A DNA stretch of 64,000 bases, taken from Stropharia rugosoannulata (lineage: Eukaryota; Basidiomycota; Agaricomycetes; Agaricales; Strophariaceae). This document shows, piece after piece, positions 23,303 to 35,800 of the stretch (position 1 is the stretch's first letter; each line of letters opens with the position of its first letter). Location: positions 3,916,001 through 3,980,000 of the forward strand of contig JANCIK010000003.1 of the NCBI GenBank assembly GCA_028532985.1, read 5' to 3'. The notes below the pieces were generated by a model. It searched no databases and was not told the origin of the DNA. It saw only the letters and a list, made by a program, of their open reading frames with translations. Made by a program: the position numbers and the translations under genes.

Positions 23303-24146
23303 ATCGTTCCGGGTTTGTAAGATTTCTGAGGGTGTTTTTTTTAGTCTGGGATGGAGGATTCCGAGCTACCGCCAGCTATGGGGCTTCAAGTATTTAACCA
23401 CTTTCCTGAATTATCTAATGGATGACTATCTTGGATGTCGATTCCAGCTTTCAAGAAGCATCTATGCAACCTCCGTGTGAAGAGCTGCAAAGTTTGTGAA
23501 GATTAGCGAGACCATTTAGAGTCGGTCAACAATGATCAACTTCAGCTGAGCGGAATGTACTGTGTATCGGCCGTAGTTGATTAATAAACGACATTGGCAA
23601 AATGAATTTTTTCTGGACATATGCAACCGTACGGCCAACGTACGGCCACAGATGGTAAGATTAAAAAGTAGCTGAATCCTCGAGTTCCTCGAGAACAGCA
23701 TCATTATGGCAGCAATTATGGAGAATGGTCGAACATTGCTCCATAAGCATTTATTTTTGTCATTGATCTGACTATTCCAATCAATTACTAGCGTAGGTAG
23801 CCGTAAGGCTTTGGTAAGACTTGAGGCTGACTGGGACTCAGCTTTGTCAGACATTGGCAACCAATTGACCAGTGAAATTTGAAAACTGTCTCTACGTATT
23901 TACTTAGTACTAGACAAGTTAGAATTTATGCTCGACTCAGTTCCTAGTGTGATAACTGACATAACCACGACAGAACACTTTCATCTTCTTATCTACCGTG
24001 ACTATCTACTTTGTCATCTGTTTATTTGGTCTGTGCAGGACTCGGACTAACTGTCTACTATCAAGTGACTATGCACTTTGCTCACCTAATGCATTTGTCT
24101 AACAAGCCCCACCAGTTACTGTACACCACCATCATCCTGTAGCGGT
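23303..24146. other. Divergent intergenic region
   Basis: It separates the reductase (minus) from the F-box gene (plus) and must hold both promoters. No supported gene was seen. Confidence 0.55.
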
Positions 24147-26835
24147 ATGTTCCCTGTTGAACTTCCTGCCGAGCTTGTCGTCATTATAATCTCGTACCTT
24201 CCTTTGACGAGCATAACCAGACTACAGCGAGTGAATCACCGGTGGCATGAATGTCTGATATCGAACGAGAATTCTGTCTATCGAAACGCAGCGTGGCGAG
24301 AAGGTTGGCTTACTACTCCGCAAATCTTGCTTGAGGACCTCGACCGCCTTGACGAAGTTCGCTCTTGCTATTCGAAGCGATCTGTGCGAGATGTATCGGA
24401 TTGGAAGGGCTTCTGTATGTTTTCTCATTATCATATAGCTTCATCTGACCTTAATGTGCAGGCCGAAGACGCAAAGCCATCCAGCGTTCGTGGGCAGGGC
24501 GCGCACCGTCTGAAATTCTCTCATCGCCGCGTAATATATCAACGCCGCTGCCACCAAACGAGCGACAACGCAACCCTTCACGCCGCGTTCATCGAATAAA
24601 GGTCGATGAGAAAGTTGGGATCGTTATGACCACTTCTGCAGTAGGCGGGTTCATCGTTCGTGATCTAGAGAGCGATGAGATTCTATGGGAGCTCCCTGTG
24701 GTATGTTTTGCTTTGCATCCTAAGTGGTTATGTTTCCTTACCATTGAGTGTCAGTCGTATGTCCACTCTTACGCCCATCTCGAATACGACGAGGGCTATG
24801 TTATTTTCGATCGTGATGACGGGAACAAGGAGATCTGGAGACGTACGGAGATCACAGAGGCATCCAGCCTCACTACATCGTTCCCCGACTCTCGTCAGCT
24901 CCAAATGGCGGTCAAATTGGAAACGAGCTCGTCAGATCATCCCCATGCCCAGTTTAGTCCTTATGCGGTCATTTCAATGCCTGAGATCACTCGCGCTTAT
25001 AGATTCGTTTACCCGAATCTTCTGGTCGCAAGTCTGGAACGGGCGTACATTTGGGATGTCCGGACGGGGGAGCTGATACAGACGCTGGAGAGCATACAAA
25101 TTGTGCATCCATTTGGACCAGATACAAGTCTGCCTATCTCAGACGACGAGGGACACGGAACAGAGAATTCTACATCCTACCACTCTGATTCTGAGTCGGA
25201 TCAGTTACTGGCAGTCGAAGAGGAAACCGTTGAGCCAGTCGACCCCCTCGAGCAAGCATTTGAGACTGACACGGACCAAGAAGAAGAAGAGGATGAGGAG
25301 AACAATATGGAAATGCTTCCCCGCTTCTTGGGCCTCATCCGCTACGTTGAAATTTCCGCGAGACACGTCGTGATTGTGGGCAGATACCTTATCCGTGTAT
25401 TTTCCCGAGCTACAGGGAAAGCTGTCCTTGACCTTCCTTCTACTATGCAGCGCTACGGCGCGGCACGATGGGAGGTGCGCAGTCGTGACTGGGCGATGGA
25501 AGAAATTCGCAAGGGAACTGGCACTGGTGACGTTGACACTTATGACAGTGCAAGGCGAGAAGGTCGGGAGCTAGTCAGGCTGCCTCTCCAATTTACATAT
25601 GAACCTTACCGGAATATGCCAAAGTTATTGATCGACCAGTTTGTCGCTGGTAATTACCTTTTACCTTTCTTATATTTGAAATGTTACTGAGCTAATTTCG
25701 TTCTCTAGCACATGTATCGAGAGATGGAAAGCATCTTGTCACTATGCTAAGTGGATCGAGAATTCTCGTCATTCACTACTTCGAGGCGCTATGCGATGCC
25801 CTCGCCAATATAGCATCAACCCCGGCTTCGAAATTTCTTCCTAGAGCGACGGAGATTGCAGGCACAGTTGACCCTACTCAGGCGTCGAATATTGCCATTC
25901 CCTCAACGCCTACTAAATCTTCATCTCGGCGTTTGCTGTCCGCGGGAGAGCAACGAGAGATACAAAAGCGTGTCAAACGAGAGAGAGACAAGACGGTATT
26001 TGAACATACCCTTGATCTTCAACTTGGATCGCCGCAGGCCTCTAGTAGCGTATACCTTGCATACGAAAATGGCAGGATTGGAGTTGTGACTGTGAGCTTT
26101 CAACAATAACCCTAATGTTGAATATTTTTTCTGATAGCAAAATGGTAGACGAACTCTGTTTATGTGGTTGCTGTTGACCTGCCCGCTGTCCCGCAATCGT
26201 ACAGCAGTGCAGGTGGAATAGGGTTTGTTCCTGGTGTGCGGGTTACCCGTGTGCCATACTTCTCCAACCCCTCGTGGCTGGCCGCAGTCTCCTGTCTCAT
26301 GATGTCCGATACGGGTCTCTATCTTAACTGGAATCCTTGTTCACCCCCACCCCCGCTGCTCCCCCCTCCTAATACTGCTATTACAGCAGCTGACGATAGC
26401 AGTGCTAGCAGATTGGGCGAAACTATCGACGAGCTCCTTGGATATGGCCCTGGCGGTATTCCGTGGTATATGCAGGTAGAAGACCCCCAAGAAAGATCGT
26501 ATCGGCATCAACAGGAGCGCGTGTGGGCAGAATGGGATAGTGAGTACGAGGCAGCGCTCGAGGCGTATGAAATTTATGAAGGAGAGAGGTATCATGGTGC
26601 GTAATATTGTGCGTTACTTGTTATTGAACACCGGCACTGAGAATCATCTGTTGTGTAGAGCTGCCCAGCGGGGACATGCTAGTGTCTCAAAATGCGAGAG
26701 GTATGTCGATGTTTATTATTCTTCAAGGAGCGACAGATGTACTTATCTAAATGTTATACCACAGTGCTCATAGGCTCAGATGTATCCACCGTCTACTCTG
26801 TAGATTTTTCCGTGGCCGATAAGTTAGGCCAGTAA
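24147..26835 (+). CDS. F-box protein
   Basis: The N-terminal F-box (PVELPAELVVIIISYLPLTS, then LQRVNHRWHECL) binds Skp1 in SCF ubiquitin ligases. The rest is substrate-side sequence that I do not recognise in detail. It contains short WD-like segments (VGIVMTTSAVGGFIVRDLES, ERAYIWDVRTGELIQTLES, FSRATGKAVLDLPS) that may form a degenerate beta-propeller. An acidic tract near 25265-25310 interrupts them. About seven exons are supported by splice sites near 24414/24461, 25646/25709, 26092/26149, 26599/26658 and 26701/26763. The last two short exons bring the frame to a stop at 26835 (FSVADKLGQ). The target protein is unknown. Confidence 0.8.
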
Positions 26836-27206
26836 TTGCATCCATATTTCTAAACGCACCAGAGCTTCACGCGTCACATAATAATTGAACAGAAATCACC
26901 CTCTAGAGATCGACTACGATGAATGTAATACAAGAAAAGGCAGTATCAATGAGCATCCACTATGTACAGTACCAGCCGCTCGGGTGGATCGGTCTGAAGG
27001 ACAGTAAATTTGCCGACCAATGCCAAGTTATCCGCGTAAGGTGAGTGCACATCACCAATTCTGCAACAGCCCGTGCTTACTTGAAGTCTATTCACAGAAA
27101 TCGCAAAAGTCTGGGGGCTGCAAATGCAAGTCATATCCGTCGTCTCCTGATACTAAGTACCACATTTAGGCGACTGCTGTCGATAATATCAAACGTGTGT
27201 AGAGCG
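26836..27206. other. Convergent intergenic region
   Basis: 3' ends of the F-box gene and the membrane-protein gene. Nothing else seen. Confidence 0.6.
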
Positions 27207-28509
27207 TCACACTCCTACTTCATAATCTGGCGGCAATTCCGACGGTGCTGTCTCGCCCGACGTGCGCGTAAAAGCCAGGACGTCGCGCTGGATCTCCAGC
27301 TCTCTGATTTGCGCGCGCAAAGCGACGTTTTCGCGTGCCAGAAGTGTCTCCCGAGAGGGCCCACTACTCGAAGACCCCGCATCATTTATCCCAACGCTGG
27401 GCGCAGTACTGGTATTATCCACACCCTGCAGCGGACCCCTCTTTTCTGTCATCACAATAGTCAGTTCAGGTGTCAAGCTGGAGTCTTTAGGGCGAGGCGC
27501 TGCATTTGCCTTTGCCTTTGATGTGGATGAGCGTTTGGTCAGCGCTGGAGGAAGTGGGGTTGGAGTCGTTAGACTGGGGCTTGGCATCGGAGGGCCGGGG
27601 AAGGGAGTGGATTTCACTGACAGCGCTGACCCTGAGACACGTCCCTTTCGTTTCACGAGAAAAGCCACGGCAACCAGGAGGAGAGCAGCGCCCGCGATGC
27701 CTCCACCGATTGCCCCTGTGGGCGCCTTGTGGTGAGAAGTATTCTGCTGGGGGGTAGATGTGCCGTATGACGGCGCCACGCCCGTTGTGCTGGAAGGTGT
27801 AGACGAAGAAGTCGGCGCGCTGGTTGATGATGTGTTTCCCTGCGGGAAAATAGTAATGTCCGTTGAAAATTCTGGAACCGTTGTTTGACTGGAATTGGAT
27901 GCATGTGTTGTTGAGCTGCTTCCGCCGCTCGATGGAGGAGGAGTGAATGTGTTTATCACAGAACCTCCGCGGCCACTGGGTGATGGACTTGCGGGCGTGG
28001 GCGAGGAGCTGTCGAAGGTGTTTGAGTTGGTCGAAGATGTTTCAGTTGTTGTTCCGGAGCTGGGAAAGATGAGTGATGATTCTGGCTGTAATGTGCCGTG
28101 AGGCTTGGTGGAAGTTGAAGAAGCTGGAAAGTCAGAAGCGGTATCTGGAAAATCACTACTAGCTGTGTCTGGAATACCACTGTTGGCTGTATCAATGTCA
28201 ATGAGTAAGATGGATAGTTTTTCTAAACATATTGAGACATCCTACTCACTCGTTTGTCGTGGAAGCAGCCTATCTGTAAGAGTTTTTTTGTTGGCTTTTT
28301 GATACTGAATTGCAGCGGTTTTGCTTCAATTATACGACGTCAAAATGGCGCCCGAGTATCTGCTAGTACAGCTATACTTACCCATCCTGACATAACAAGG
28401 CCGAGGCAGTACAAGTCAAGAGAAAAACTGCAAATAGGCTGATGGTCGGCCAAAAATTAACCGTCAACTTTAGCCAAAGATGTAAAGAGACTAACTTTTT
28501 GTGGAACAT
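27207..28509 (-). CDS. Single-pass membrane protein with Ser/Thr-rich exterior and PPxY tail (family member A)
   Basis: Three exons are read: 28509-28382, a 20-nt micro-exon 28269-28250, and 28186-27207. The first encodes a hydrophobic signal segment (ISLFAVFLLTCTASALLCQ). A long Ser/Thr/Pro-rich region follows, probably O-mannosylated. The one membrane helix is IGGGIAGAALLLVAVAFLV, followed by the positive-inside stretch KRKGR. The cytoplasmic tail has a coiled coil (LLARENVALRAQIRELEIQR) and ends SELPPDYEVGV. PPDY fits the PPxY motif bound by WW domains of Nedd4/Rsp5 ubiquitin ligases. The layout recalls fungal wall-stress sensors, but no WSC or Mid2 domain is visible. Related genes lie at 39753, about 41670 and 43411. 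Confidence 0.75.
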
Positions 28510-29827
28510 CATAAGGACCTAATATTGTGCATCAGTGTGGTATAACGCAAGAGAAGTTGTCGAAGTGAACAATGCACATCAATGAACGTCGAACATCGTT
28601 TGACAGATTCTCGGGCTGCTATAGCACTGATAGGATGCTTTAAAATGAAGTCCGCATCTCTATGTGGGTATCTAAGATGATTGATTTCTATTGCAGTGGT
28701 TGCACATTAATTACTGACAAGTTACATAACGGAGTGTCAGTTTGAACGTTTGAACTTTGAGATGCCGTTAAATCCGAGTGTCCATCAGAGCCTCCAGGCT
28801 TATCTTCACAGACTTATGCTTGACTCCTGCGGCAAGTAAAACGGTAAGCATGTAGGGAAATTATGCTTCTTTCAACAGACACATAGAGTCGCACCAGAAG
28901 GACCCTTAGTAAGATCCTCAAACACTGACTCTGCCAATTGAAAGACGACTTGCATTTTTACCAACGCGTCCGAGGAGTTGCTTATGCCGCACCCTCACAA
29001 TGTAAGTATATAGTCAAGCCTAGACTTCGGCATTTTCCTTTGTTCTCTCCCTTTAGTATTTAAAGAGAATGTAGGAAGGCCGTTTACCTTCGTAGTGAGC
29101 AAGTAGTGAGTCTGCTGGAGCCTTACGTTATTATCAGCTCTCTTGGTTTCGGAACAGAATTCAGATGCGGCGCGCATATGCGGGGTTACATACATATGAT
29201 TCTAGTGAGAGCATGATGACACCCGGTGGGGCAGGCTGTGCGACCTTGTAATTTGTACGCGTTGTTGACGCGATGTTTGTTGAATGTGAAACTGCTTCCG
29301 CATTGCTTCCGCGTCGCGCGGCGTTGGCGCGGTGCCTCGAGGCGCCGTCGCGATCACGTGACGCAGGTTCAATTACCCCAGCGTGGAGCTGACTGTTGGT
29401 TCGTTCTCTCCCAGTTCCCGGTCACCGCAAGACGCATTGCCCTCCGCCGCCAGACACATCACCGCCGAGCATCTCGAAAAGACGAGAGACGAGCTGTGGT
29501 GCGTGCTGGGAGCAGAGAAGGTGCTGATTACAGAGGTGCTGCAAGGTGCGTGGGCCAACCAGGGGCCAATCCGGGGAACATAGAAATACAGAAACCACGA
29601 GCGCTAACATCGTTATAGAGCTCCTAGACGACGTCTGAAAAGCAAGAAAGAAGAAAGAAATTAACGCTGACAATTGACGACGACGACCGCTGACGTCCGA
29701 CACGCACAAGTTAGTCAACAAGCACACGAAGATTATCAACGACACGAAATTCACCTGCTATTCAATCAGCAAGAACAACTATACGATAACGACCACGACC
29801 AACAAACTACCCGCAACGACAAACACG
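28510..29827. other. Divergent intergenic region and long 5' leader
   Basis: It holds the promoters of the membrane protein (minus) and the giant disordered protein (plus). A GC-rich open stretch around 29383-29583 has no ATG start and no motif, so I treat it as leader. Confidence 0.5.
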
Positions 29828-32800
29828 ATGCCGCACACACGCACAAAGACACCACACGTCAACCCAGCAAACATTCCGTCCATCCGACTCATCTCCGCAA
29901 CACCGTCTACCCAAGGCTCATCCGAAGGCACTTCGTTTGAATACAATCAGTCTCTGGAGGATGCTTGGGCTGCCATCGCTGCTTCGGTCACCCCGGCACC
30001 CTCACCTTTCCCAACTTTCGCCGCTAACCCCGCCCCACTTGCACCGCGCACTCAGGCCGAGGAGACATCGGCAAGGAAGAAACTCGTGCCTAAAAAGAGC
30101 AAGCTTAGTCTCCTTCCTGGACTTGGTACATCACGCGATCGAGAGCGCGCGCGCGACTTTTCTGACGTAGTCCGCCGCGTAGGCGCTGATTGCTCTGCGC
30201 GAGGGGCCTTCGAGATTTACGTTGATCCTGACGTTGGTGAAGATGGCAGTACTGGCGAAGTTGTAGTAGTCAAGAAGAAGAAGAGCCGGGCAGCCCTGGA
30301 CGGCATGACATGGGGGGCGAAGGAGGTAACCAACATTCCGAAGGTTCCGAAGGACGTTACAGAGACGGGAAAAGACAAGGGCCTATTGAAGGTGAAGACG
30401 GAGGAGGGACAGAAGTGGTGGAGCATTGGGCGCGGAAGGAAGGATTCGAAAGAAGAGAAGAGCAAAGAGAACAAGATAAGTCACAAGCGTAAGTCCTTTT
30501 TTTCAGTGTTGGCGTGCAATAAGCCTGACAAGTTCTCCGTTAGCTATCGAATATATTCATGACCCTCATCCAAGATCGAAAAGTGCGCACATATTCAACT
30601 TTCAGTGCATATATACTCACCTTTTGGAATTTACAGCCCCAGAACCATTCAAGCAAACACCATCTGATGTCCGGATGCGTTTCAACTCCCTCGATGCTGC
30701 CGGTCTGCTGAGCAGCAGCAAGAAGCCTGTTGCGACTCGCCCAGTCAAATTTGATGACCCATCACCGACTCCGAGCCCTGCGGCCAGTTGTGCAGTGACG
30801 CCTACTCCGACACTTTCCAGGTCAATTACGCCCACTCTGAAGCGATCCATTACTCCGACCTCCGGCGGTCTTCTGGTGCCTCCTGGAGCGAATCAAGCTC
30901 AGGCCCAAGGGTCCATCGCGGTCCGAGCAATGCGCTCCGTTCGTTCCCTTGCACGCATAGGAAGCTGGGCGCAGTTGAAGAATATGCCTGCACCGGAGGG
31001 CGAAGAGGGGCAAGAGTACAGTGCACCGGAGAAAGGCACAGTCAAGGAGAAGAAGAAGAGCAGTAAGACAAAGAAGGACAAGGAGAACGCGGCTGTCAGT
31101 GTCAGCGAAGATGCATCTGGCAAGGACGACAAGAAGAAGAAAAAGAAGAGTCTTAAAGCGAAAAAAGAAAAGGCAGTGGAGAAGGAGAAGGAGAAGGCGC
31201 AAACTACGATGCGCCTGTCCTCATCCTCATTCGAAGTTGGCGCACTCACGTCGTCACCCGGACCTGCTCCCAAGACACAGTCGCAGACGTACCTCGCTGC
31301 GCCTTCACATGATTTAGGAACCAAGAAGAGGAGTATCCTTGGTCTTGGCTTGCCTTCGTCTATGCGCCTGCCTTCGCTTTCTTCCGGAGCGGCACGTAAC
31401 GCGTCTAATGCAAGCTCGACGATGTCCGCTGCGGGCATAGCCAATGCATTCATAAGCGCTCCTCAACGCCTGAGCGCCGGAAGTTTCTCGTCGACATCGA
31501 GTAACGGCGGAAACTCGAAGCACCAGGTCATCATTGCTGGTGCTCAGGGACAGACACGTCGTGGATCGATAGTGTCCACACTTTCGGCCGCGTCCGCTGC
31601 CTCTGGCAATTCTGGCACGTCGTCGCTCCGACCTATTAGTGTCACCAGTTCCTTGAGCACAGGAGGCCGAGCGGCGAGCGTTCGCAGTGGGAGTGTTAAA
31701 TGGGATGAAGAGGGGTTGGAGACAGTCAGAGAGAGACGGGGGGCGGAGAGGGCAGCGAAGATGGAGCAGGAGAGGGCAGCGCTCAAGGGAGAGAATGAAG
31801 CTTACAATGCTGAAAGGAGAACTTCGAGGGAGAGCAAGCACAGCCTAGAGGGGAGGAGGAGGACGAGTGTGAAGGCAGTGTTCCCTGATATCGCGTTCAA
31901 GCCAGGGGAGCAGGTCGCTGAAGAGGGTGAAGTGATGATGAAGCATAAAGAGGAAGAGGAGCAGAAGGTCAGCTACCCGATCTTGACAATCGAGGAGGCG
32001 ACGTCGGACGGCCATTCGTTCGTAGACCATGCTTTAAGCGACGGTGGTAGCGAGGACATCCACTGGCCATTGCGTAACGGGGATGCGGGAGATGAGAATG
32101 AGCAAGTTGCTGCGACCCCTGTCAAGAAGGCGCGCAGGCGGCCATTGAGCGAGCAGATGCTGGGAAGGAGTAGACCTCAACCCATGTATGAAGATGAGGA
32201 AGGTACGTTGTTATTTCCATGCTTCGCTGTTGTATGGACTCGATCATTTTGCTGATTTATTTCTTTTTATTTCAAATCCTTATTTGCACTTTGATCCGAC
32301 TGTCGTTTATACGCCTTGGCCATTTCTCGTCGTCTTGTGCGTTTCAACCACCCAAAGGAGTGTTGTCGGTCCTCAGTGCAGCCACCGATGAGCTCGCCCT
32401 GCTTATCAACAACCTCGATTTGCAGGCTACTCCTAGCACTCCCGGCGACTACACGCCTCTCCGCCCAACAGAGCTTTCGCCAGGTAACTTCACACCGACT
32501 GCCTTGAATGCCAGTGCAGGCCAAAATGCAAGCCAGAGTCAGAAGAAGGCGCGCGCGGCGCAGGTCGATAGCCCAATCAAAAGTGCAAAGAAAGTGTCTA
32601 TGATGTCGAGTGTAAGCAGTCTCAGGCCATACGCTCAGAGCCGCAGCTACGCGCCCAAAACTGTAGTACCGCCCATGCTCGGTGCAGGACTGTTGCCCCC
32701 GGCTTCAATCGTATCTGGCACGGGATCCCTCGGTCGAAGCGGCGGTCTGAAGACGAAAGCAAGTAGTCTGGGCAAGAGCGACAACAACACTGCACCTAAC

Positions 32801-35800
32801 GCCAGCGCAAGTGCAAATGCCGGAATCATTGCTCAGCAGATCATACCCTGGTCTAAACTCATGGAAGGCCTTTCGCCTGTCAAGGAGAAAATCAAGGCAT
32901 ACAATGCGAAACTATCGCCGTCTCCCCCGAACTCGGCCTCCCGCCCGCATCATAACATGAGTGGACTTTCTTCGTCAATCTCTTCTGTGGCATCCTCGAC
33001 ATCCACGTTCCGACCTGGCCACAAACGGACAATGACACCCGCTATGGAGCCTGAGCCTGAATTGATTCTCCAGCCACTCAGACCTCCGCGCGTGCGCGCG
33101 GCCCCTAAGACTCCTGTCGTCGTTTCAGAGCCGGAGCTGGAGAGGAATTATGATGATATGCTCTACGAGGATCTGTCAATGGACCTGGGATCCCGACACT
33201 CGACGTTCGGCCGCTCCTCTGGCGCGTTGACTCCAGTGTTCATGCGGATACAAGAAGCTGAAGAAGAGCGTGAGCGCAAGAGATCCCGTGGGTCGTCCTA
33301 CGCGCCCTCCGAGATGACCAACCGTCTCAGCGTCGGCAGCTACTATCCAGGCAACCGCTTGAGCACGGGAAGCTACCTCAGCGTGCAGAGCCGCAGAAGC
33401 GTGGGCAGCACGGGTAGCCAAGGCAGTCGCGTTTACCAGGCACCCGCTCGCTCAGGCAGTGTTGGCGAGGACGACACTTCGTTCTTCGAGGGAGGCATGG
33501 ACGCGGACGCGGACCCCAACTCAGATATTCCAGCAGACCTGAAGCTCATTCTTGCCCAGTCCGACCGTACGCACAAGCGCTCTAGCCATATTAATCTCAG
33601 TTTTGTACCTCAGGATGACCATGATAACGCCATGGATATCGATAAATCAGTTAGCTCTGGCATTTATACTGTCTCGCTCGAGCCTCCGAGCCCACCGCCG
33701 CGCATTCCTTTGCCGACTATCAATGCTGCACTTGCTGGGAGCCCTGCACGCTCGGACACGACTGGAACAGATGGTGAGGATAGGACACAAGCGTCGTTCG
33801 ACTGGACAGGTGCTCTAAACGACCTTAACGAGTCGGGCGCATCAGACAGACGGAGCTTCGTCGAGCAGCTGGAAATGGCATTCAAGACGCCGGCCAAAGT
33901 CGACTTGCGATACGACTTCGGTGCATCGAAGCTGCAGGCTGCGCCCAGCGCTCTCCCGCCTGTGCCCCAGCTCCCACCCTTGCCAATCTCTTCTCAGCAG
34001 CCTGAAGTAAATGTCGTCCGAAAAGTAGACGTAGCAGCGGAAGTTGCAGTGGATTGGAGGATGGCTGTGGACGCAGATACGAGCACGAGTAGCATGGGGG
34101 ATGATGATATTGAGGAGGAGGAGAGAGAGGTGTACGAGTACGATTCGCGTGCATTCAGCGGCGTATTGGATCAGAATGAGAGCAGTGGGATGGAGAGTGG
34201 ATGGGAGAGTGGGGAGCGGATTGCGGATGTAGGGATTCCGAGTCTGCTGGATGGTATGGAGGCAACCCAAGAAGCTGACAGTCAAGAGAAGAGCACTTTT
34301 GAGCTTTTTGTCGCATCCCAGGAGGAGAGGATTAAGGATGAGAAGGAATTGACCATGCCTCTTGGAAGTATAGAGGAGGAGGATAGAAAGAGCATGGCTT
34401 CAAACGAATCACGTCGATCAGAAGGCGAGCTGGATATATCTTTCAAGTTTGGTGGACTTCCGGAGTCGTTGCGCAAGGAAATCAAGAAGACAGAGAATAA
34501 TAGGCCGATGACGCTCTCGGACATCATTCCTCCCCCAGAACATGCTCGACGCATTTCGCAGAGCTTCGACTCTAGTGGATTTGAAAACAGCAGCTTGTTT
34601 ACTGAGATATACGCTCAACTTCAACCACAGATTGAGCGCGTTGCTGCGGCTGCTTCTACTCGACCTCCCAGCATTGCAGCGATGATTAAGAGCGAACAGG
34701 AGGCCAAACGCCGCAGCATCTACCGGGCGCCCTCCCGACCTACATCTGGTATCAGCTTTACAGGTCTTGGTGATTCTTTCGATGAGGCTAGGCGTAACTT
34801 TGAGTTCGGAAATGATCGTCCTGCTTACTACCCTCCCGCCGCTCGCTCAGCAACGCGTAAGGTTCGTCACAACAGGATGGAATCGGCCATGAGCATTGCA
34901 TCTGTTTCTTCTTACGGCAGGGTCATCAGAGATGGCTCGAGTGACCCATTCGACTTCGGTGATGTACCGCCCATGCCCAGTCTGCGAGAGAGCTTGCGCG
35001 AACGACCGTATGAGGATGGAGGGCTGTCAAGCTTCGAAGACTCGGACTCTCTTGAGTACGGACGCATCATGGTCTCGCACAACGAGGCCTATGCAGAAGA
35101 TATGCTGGATGAAGACTATACTGGTTCTACCAACTCGTTCTTTGGTGGTCCACGTCTACCTATGTCACAGCGACCCAGTTCTTTCTCGGTTGCCGATATC
35201 GACTTTGCAGCAGAATTCCGTCCCATACGGCCTATTTCTCAATGGTCGAGCGAGCTGGAGGACACATTTAACTTCCAGGGTGGTGTACGACAGGCCCCAG
35301 CATCTCTTAGATACGCTAATATCCGGGCACGTCAGCGTGTGGAGAGCGATGCTAGCACCTTCTCTTTCCATGCAGGTCCTATGCGCGGACATCGCAGGCG
35401 CGAATCCAACATGTCGGTATCTTCGTTGGGGCCGCGCGCAAGCCTGTACAATCGAGCCTTTTCTCATGGACATCGCCGCAACGATTCAGTGGTCAGCGTC
35501 AGTTCCATCTCGTATGTGCATTCCCACTCTCGTTCGCACTCTTTTGCAAGGCAGAGTGGGATGTACACATATTCGCGCCATCGCCGTGAAATGTCGGATG
35601 TTTCAATGGCAAGCGAATTCTCCGCTGCCGGTTACTCGTACATTGGCCGCCCAGGTGTTGGTGACAAGATGTTCGGAGAGCGCTTTGAGAGGCCTGGCGT
35701 TGGCGACAAGATGTTCGAGACAGGTCTCACGGATCTTGGCCCTCTCACCTCCATCACTGCGTCCCCTCCTGAGACAGTAGTGCGTGCGTCGTTTGCAGCG

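Noticed and set aside
29383..29583. 66-codon frame upstream of the giant gene
   Set aside because: It begins with GTG, not ATG, has no motif and lies in the probable leader.
30899..31453. Long minus-strand frame inside the giant gene
   Set aside because: Shadow of Lys/Glu-rich codons; the plus-strand frame is continuous with flanking exons.
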